DNA of 64,000 nt from the NCBI GenBank assembly GCA_902573045.1, contig CACGIB010000001.1, forward strand, positions 1-64,000. The letters run 5' to 3'. The notes below the pieces were generated by a model. The model did not search any database. It was not told the DNA's origin and saw nothing but the letters and a program-made list of their open reading frames with translations. This document shows, piece after piece, positions 59,927 through 64,000 of the stretch. Every line of letters starts with the position of its first letter. Position 1 is the first letter of the stretch. Both the position numbers and the translations under genes were made by a program. This DNA is from an uncultured Prochlorococcus sp. (GTDB lineage: Bacteria; Cyanobacteriota; Cyanobacteriia; PCC-6307; Cyanobiaceae).

Positions 59927-61594
59927 TTAGCGCCTAAGTTTTTCTAAACGCGAGCCTTTTCTCATACTTAATTGGCACTTTATCCAATCAATACTTATTG
60001 GTAGTGCAAAAAAAAGTGGCAACAATGCAAAATTATTTTGTTTATTGGTTACAAGTAAAGCAGATGCAATTGATAAGCTTCCTATAAGAATTGAATGGCC
60101 TAAAGTTTTTTGAGCAGTAAACATTTTTTTGAATTGCCTATCAGATTCCCCCATTCTTATTTGCAATTGTAAATCGCCCTGCTCTAATCTTTCTAAACTT
60201 TCATCTATTCTTTTGGGAATGCCAACAGCTTTCGATCCTATTTCACCTACTTGCCTTCCAAATTGGTTAATTAAATCGTTGGGAGTTTGATTATTTGAAG
60301 TCATAAGTTCTATTAAATAAGGCTTGGTAACTGATACAAGGTTAAACCCTGGATCAAGCATTCTACCAACTCCTTCAAAAGTTGATAAAGCTCTCATCAC
60401 AAAGATTAAATCTACTGGTAGTTGAAATGGTGTTTCATAAACAAGCTCGTATAAATCTCCAGATAATTTTTCAATAATATTTGGACTAAATGGTGGAGTT
60501 AAGGCTTCTTTAAGCATCAATCTGACTAATCTTCTGACTGGTCCTACATCAATATCTTTTGAAATTAGCCCAGCTTGTTGTAATTGACTGACAAGTGATG
60601 AAGCGTCTCTTAACGCAGCAGCCTTAACCATCCCCCCTAATCTTGTTTGAAGTTTATTTGAGATATTGCCCATCATTCCAAAATCATAAAAAATCAATTT
60701 ACCTTCATTTGAAACTGCTAGATTCCCTGGATGCGGGTCTGCATGAAAAAAACCGTAATTTACTAATTGTTTTAAATAACTGATGGCGCCTATTTCTGCA
60801 ATTTTCGGTAAATCAATTTCTTGTGATTGTAATTTTTCTAAATCGCTTATTTTTGTTCCTTCTAGATAACTTAAACAAAGGACTTTTTCACTGCTCATAT
60901 CCCAAATTACTTCAGGTACTTCTACATTTTCATCATCAAGAAATTGCTGTCTAAATCTTGCTGCATATTGTGCTTCACAATTAAAATCAAGTTCCTTCAT
61001 GAGAACTTTCCTACACTCTTTAGCAATCTCAACCCAGTTTCTTCCTCGACTCCAATTCTTATTTTTCTGCAATAATCCTGCTATTTGCTGCATTATGCCC
61101 AAATCTATAATAAACAATTCTTTTAAATTAGGCCTTTGAACTTTAAATACTACTTTCTTACCATCTTTTAAAGTCGCCCTATGTACCTGAGCTAGTGATG
61201 CTGATCCAACCGGATCACAAATTATTTGATCTATTTCATTAAACTTAGATTCTAGTTCTTCTCTAATAGTTTCTTCAACTTGCGCAAATGAAAAATTAGG
61301 AACTTGATCCTGCAATTTAGACAATTCCTGTATCCAGGTATTAGGAATTAAATCAGGTCTCGCTGATAATAATTGTCCAATTTTAATAAATGCTGATCCA
61401 AGCTTTATTAATTGATTAGTAAACCACCTAGCTCTTTTAATTTGGACCCTACTTTTTTCATCGTTCTTAGTTTGGAAAATTGTAAATCTAATATTATCTA
61501 TCCATAAATTTATTAAAAGCGAAATCAGAGTTATCCAAATAATAAAGGCCCTCTTGAATTTTTTTAAACGGTAATGAAGAATGTGATAACTCAT
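59927..61594 (-). CDS. ABC1/UbiB-family atypical kinase
   Basis: A 555-residue protein with the ABC1/UbiB fold. The Ala-rich loop is seen in DPVGSASLAQVHRATL, the catalytic-type motif in FFHADPHPGNLAV, and the metal-binding Asp in LIFYDFGMMGN. An N-terminal membrane-adjacent segment and C-terminal hydrophobic helices (HSILIGSLSIASALLVTN) suggest thylakoid or membrane association. Cyanobacterial members act in prenylquinone or plastoquinone metabolism; the exact role is unknown. Its ATG overlaps the stop of the preceding coiled-coil gene as ATGA. Confidence 0.9.
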   Translation of the reverse strand: MSYHILHYRLKKFKRAFIIWITLISLLINLWIDNIRFTIFQTKNDEKSRVQIKRARWFTNQLIKLGSAFIKIGQLLSARPDLIPNTWIQELSKLQDQVPNFSFAQVEETIREELESKFNEIDQIICDPVGSASLAQVHRATLKDGKKVVFKVQRPNLKELFIIDLGIMQQIAGLLQKNKNWSRGRNWVEIAKECRKVLMKELDFNCEAQYAARFRQQFLDDENVEVPEVIWDMSSEKVLCLSYLEGTKISDLEKLQSQEIDLPKIAEIGAISYLKQLVNYGFFHADPHPGNLAVSNEGKLIFYDFGMMGNISNKLQTRLGGMVKAAALRDASSLVSQLQQAGLISKDIDVGPVRRLVRLMLKEALTPPFSPNIIEKLSGDLYELVYETPFQLPVDLIFVMRALSTFEGVGRMLDPGFNLVSVTKPYLIELMTSNNQTPNDLINQFGRQVGEIGSKAVGIPKRIDESLERLEQGDLQLQIRMGESDRQFKKMFTAQKTLGHSILIGSLSIASALLVTNKQNNFALLPLFFALPISIDWIKCQLSMRKGSRLEKLRR

Positions 61595-61908
61595 TTAATT
61601 TGATTATTTATATTTTTATTAAAGAGATCAATTTGCTCGTTGATACCTTCAATTTCATTTAAAGCTTTTTTTATTTTGGAATCTTGATAACTATTTGTAG
61701 ACTCATTTTCTTGAATATTTTCGGCTTTTTCCAGTCTTGATGCCTCTTCGATTATGGATTCTTTAAAACTATCAAATTCTTTTTTGAGAATTTCTGGAGC
61801 ATCCTGAGCAATATTTGTTGCTTCTTCAATTTTTTCAACCAATATTTCGTTTATTTTTTCGGTTACTTTCTTAATGGCAGCTTTTAAAAGGTAGTCAGAG
61901 TTGGTCAT
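61591..61908 (-). CDS. Small charged helical protein coupled to ABC1 kinase
   Basis: A 105-residue, highly charged protein. Residues 1-70 (KKVTEKINEILVEKIEEATNIAQ and EFDSFKESIIEEASRLEKAE) are mostly alpha-helical and likely coiled coil, and the rest is polar. It has no membrane segment or known domain. It overlaps the ABC1 kinase start by 4 bp (ATGA), so the two are translationally coupled. A partner or scaffold role for the kinase is inference. I do not recognise the family. Confidence 0.75.
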   Translation of the reverse strand: MTNSDYLLKAAIKKVTEKINEILVEKIEEATNIAQDAPEILKKEFDSFKESIIEEASRLEKAENIQENESTNSYQDSKIKKALNEIEGINEQIDLFNKNINNQIK

Positions 61909-61947
61909 GAAAAATATAATGTTTCAACGGAAATTGATTTTTCGATA

Positions 61948-61965
61948 TGATCTAATAATAGATCA
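61948..61965. promoter_or_regulatory. Dyad TGATCTA-ATAA-TAGATCA upstream of the coiled-coil gene
   Basis: A perfect 7-bp dyad with a 4-nt spacer lies 40 bp upstream of the coiled-coil gene start and 199 bp before the flavoprotein gene. Its position fits an operator or a 5'-UTR stem-loop. There is no direct evidence of binding. Confidence 0.35.
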
Positions 61966-62148
61966 ATAAAGAACATTTCACGTAACTGATCATTTTGATA
62001 ATTAATTTTTTATGTTTTTCCTATGTAAGTTTGTTTCTATATTAAGCTTTTTTCTCTTTTTTCTTTTACCTTATATCTATATAAAGGTTCAGGTATTTAA
62101 TTTAAAAATATCTTCTAACCAAGAACTCATCTAATTAACTACTAAAAA

Positions 62149-62153
62149 AGGAG
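62149..62153 (+). promoter_or_regulatory. Shine-Dalgarno AGGAG supporting TTG start of the flavoprotein
   Basis: AGGAG lies 10 bases before TTG 62164. Clear Shine-Dalgarno sequences are uncommon before genes in this window, so it supports the TTG as a real start. Confidence 0.6.
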
Positions 62154-62163
62154 TTTTTTAAAA

Positions 62164-63120
62164 TTGGAAATCATTGAGTCAGATGTAGTTATTATCGGAG
62201 GAGGCCCGGCCGGATGTACTTGCGCACTTTATACATCTCGTTCAAACTTAAAGACAGTAATTTTAGATAAAAATCCATCTGTTGGCGCCTTAGCAATAAC
62301 TCATCAAATAGCTAATTATCCAGGTGTTCCAGTTGATATAAGCGGAGAGAAATTACTTACTCTAATGAGAGAACAGGCTGTGCAATACGGCACAGATTAT
62401 AGAAGAGCGCAAGTGTTTGGAATAGACGCTAGTGGAGAATGGAAAATGGTTTATACGCCTGAAGGTACTTTCAAAGCTAAAGCACTTGTACTTGCAAGTG
62501 GAGCCATGGGTAGGCCAGCATCATTTAAGGGCGAAGCGGATTTTCTTGGCAAAGGAGTAAGTTATTGTGCTACATGTGATGGGGCTTTTTATAAAAATAG
62601 AGAAGTTGCCGTTGTTGGAGTGAACAAGGAGGCAATTGAAGAAGCAACTGTTCTAACTAAATTTGCATCAACTGTGCATTGGATTACATCAAGTGATCCT
62701 AAATCAGATAATGAAGAAGCTATGGACTTAATGGATAATTCAACTATAAAGCATTGGAGTAGAACAAGATTATTGGAAATATTGGGTGATGATATGGGCG
62801 TTAATGGGGTTCTTGTAAAAAATAAACAGGAAGAAAATCCTATCAATTTAAATTTAGACGGAGTCTTTGTCTATATGAGTGGTTCAAAGCCGATTACTGA
62901 TTTTTTAGGGGATCAAATTGCTCTAAAAGAAGACGGAGGAGTTATTGTGGATGACTTTATGTCTACAAACTCTGCTGGAGTATGGGCTATTGGAGATATA
63001 AGAAATACACCATTTAAGCAAGCAGTTGTTGCGGCTTCTGATGGATGTATTGCCGCGATGTCAATCGACAGATATTTAAACAGTAGAAAAAATATAAGAG
63101 TAGATTGGATTCATTCTTAA
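62164..63120 (+). CDS. Thioredoxin-reductase-like flavoprotein lacking NADPH motifs
   Basis: A 318-residue protein starting at TTG 62164 with AGGAG upstream. FAD binding is by VVIIGGGPAGCTCALYTSR at residues 9-27 and by the late VWAIGDIRNTPFKQAVVAASDGC. The redox motif CATCDG is intact (Cys135, Cys138). The NADPH site is not: the expected G-G-G-D-S-A turn reads GVNKEA (near residue 154), and the H-R-R-x-x-F-R helix reads VHWITSSDPKS. A family of cyanobacterial thioredoxin reductases without NADPH sites (DTR type, known from Gloeobacter and marine cyanobacteria) fits this pattern. The electron donor cannot be told from sequence. Confidence 0.85.
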   Translation: MEIIESDVVIIGGGPAGCTCALYTSRSNLKTVILDKNPSVGALAITHQIANYPGVPVDISGEKLLTLMREQAVQYGTDYRRAQVFGIDASGEWKMVYTPEGTFKAKALVLASGAMGRPASFKGEADFLGKGVSYCATCDGAFYKNREVAVVGVNKEAIEEATVLTKFASTVHWITSSDPKSDNEEAMDLMDNSTIKHWSRTRLLEILGDDMGVNGVLVKNKQEENPINLNLDGVFVYMSGSKPITDFLGDQIALKEDGGVIVDDFMSTNSAGVWAIGDIRNTPFKQAVVAASDGCIAAMSIDRYLNSRKNIRVDWIHS

Positions 63121-63142
63121 AGATAAATATTTCTTATTTACT

Positions 63143-63424
63143 TTAAAGGGGTGTTGCTTCAGAAATATAAGCTACTCCTCCATAGTAGCTTAAATCATCC
63201 CTAATATTATCTCTCATTTTATCTATTAATTCTTGCTCACAAAAAACAATTACATGAGCATTTGATCCTAATCCTGTAAATTCCATATCTTCAGTCACAA
63301 CTCTTTCAGGCCCCCTGCCTGTGGCATGTTTCATAACTGTATATCCCGGAACATTAGCTTTTTCTAATGTTTTAATAATTGCATCTAGTTCTCTTTCACT
63401 AAATATTAGGTCTAATCTTTTCAT
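63143..63424 (-). CDS. sbtB: PII-like protein SbtB
   Basis: A 93-residue PII-fold protein: MKRLDLIFSERELDAIIKTLEKANVPGYTVMKH, then the T-loop region GRGPERVVTEDMEFTGLGSN, and HVIVFCEQELIDKMRDNI. It belongs with SbtA directly upstream (2 bp between stop and start), which identifies it as SbtB, a nucleotide-binding regulator of bicarbonate uptake. The tail ends GGVAYISEATPL and lacks the C-terminal CGPDGC redox loop present in Synechocystis SbtB. Confidence 0.85.
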   Translation of the reverse strand: MKRLDLIFSERELDAIIKTLEKANVPGYTVMKHATGRGPERVVTEDMEFTGLGSNAHVIVFCEQELIDKMRDNIRDDLSYYGGVAYISEATPL

Positions 63425-63426
63425 TT

Positions 63427-64000
63427 TTATAAAGGGGAAAGTGGAATAATGGTATTTACTAAACTCATATATATGGGAATGCCAAGAACTATATTGAATG
63501 GGAAAGTTAGACCTAGTGTTGTTGAAATGTAATAACTAGATTTAGCTTCTGGGACTGTCATCCTCATAGCTGCAGGAACTGCTAAATATGATGCGCTTGC
63601 ACATAAAACCACAAATAAAAGTGCGTTGCCAGGCCCTAAAGATAAAAATCTTGCAACGAAAACACCTATAAGTGCATTAAATAGAGGCATGAAAATTGAA
63701 AAGCCAATCAAGAATGAACCTGCATTTTTCAGCCTCGGCAATCTTTGAGCAGCGACTATTCCCATATCTAATAAGAAGAAGCATTCTGCTCCATAGAATA
63801 ATTGTCCAGTAAATGGTTCCATTTTTGTAATCCCTGACGGATTAATGGCAGCAGTCAAAAATCCTACAATTAAGCTTGAAAGCAATAAATACACTGATCC
63901 ATTCAAAAGTGATTCATGTAATATTGCGCTGAGATGCATTTTTCTTGATTTTGGTCTATTTTTTGGAGCTGCAAATTTTACTAGTAATAATCCAACAATT
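63427..64000 (-). CDS. sbtA: SbtA-type sodium-dependent bicarbonate transporter, C-terminal part
   Basis: The frame runs beyond an internal ATG (63939) and stays open to the right edge (encoding GLLLVKFAAPKNRPKS before it), so the gene starts outside the window. The visible part has six or so hydrophobic segments, among them FLTAAINPSG near residue 50, AECFFLLDMGIVAAQRL, GNALLFVVLCASASYLAVPAAMR and GLTFPFNIVLGIPIYM. These match the SbtA (DUF897) family, a sodium-bicarbonate symporter. It is followed directly by sbtB. Confidence 0.85.
   Translation of the reverse strand, partial: IVGLLLVKFAAPKNRPKSRKMHLSAILHESLLNGSVYLLLSSLIVGFLTAAINPSGITKMEPFTGQLFYGAECFFLLDMGIVAAQRLPRLKNAGSFLIGFSIFMPLFNALIGVFVARFLSLGPGNALLFVVLCASASYLAVPAAMRMTVPEAKSSYYISTTLGLTFPFNIVLGIPIYMSLVNTIIPLSPL

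Overview
The window reads as core chromosome of a small-genome marine picocyanobacterium, almost certainly a high-light Prochlorococcus. The evidence is an A+T-rich, A/T-ending codon use, almost no intergenic space, and a cyanobacterium-only gene set: ndh subunits of photosynthetic complex I, chlM, phylloquinone (men) genes, a PedR-like regulator, a zeta-carotene isomerase, and an sbtA/sbtB pair. The exact strain cannot be read from the sequence. I see no rRNA, tRNA, insertion sequence, prophage or CRISPR array, and no stretch over about 265 bp lacks a gene.

Layout. 1-6.9 kb: end of a DUF3172-like gene, the LysR regulator rbcR divergent from a Z-ISO homologue, then ndhF-ndhD and scpA. 6.9-14.9 kb: sugar nucleotidyltransferase, metF, a PedR-like regulator with a 62-residue conserved ORF, then a leftward run gltA-ndhA-ndhI-ndhG-ndhE-nadK-CYTH. 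15-23.4 kb: a large Lys/Asn-rich envelope protein, rhodanese, trpB, SUI1, cysC, purE, chlM, a NarL-type response regulator, a cysteine desulfurase and rsmH. 23.4-30.9 kb: ndhH and most of the phylloquinone pathway (thioesterase, menE-menC-menA, divergent menF), then gshB and a glutaredoxin. 30.9-34.6 kb: prfB with a programmed frameshift, DUF3188, ybeY, dgkA, trpG and an MBL-fold protein. 34.6-45.9 kb: hisC, argS, nadC, a broken mnmE, DUF2062, spoT, a double ABC ATPase, rluD and rbgA. 46-52 kb: pgk, an exported unknown, murG, a CobC-like aminotransferase, pyrD and rnhA. 52-58.4 kb: the secE-nusG-rplK-rplA-rplJ-rplL ribosomal run followed by clpB2. 58.6-64 kb: eno, an ABC1 kinase with a coiled-coil partner, a thioredoxin-reductase-like flavoprotein, then sbtB and the end of sbtA.

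Functional themes. Seven NDH-1 subunits lie in three places and share the window with a LysR regulator of the RbcR/NdhR type. SbtA (bicarbonate uptake) with its PII-like partner ties this to carbon supply. The men genes make the photosystem I quinone, and chlM and Z-ISO feed chlorophyll and carotenoid synthesis. The remainder is translation, cofactor and amino-acid housekeeping.

I do not see an obviously new multi-gene system. The most informative anomalies are an internal deletion with frameshift in mnmE, an unannotated-looking +1 frameshift in prfB, a thioredoxin-reductase-like protein that keeps its redox cysteines but has lost the NADPH-binding motifs, an MBL-fold protein without its metal-binding motif, and several perfect dyads in short intergenic spaces.
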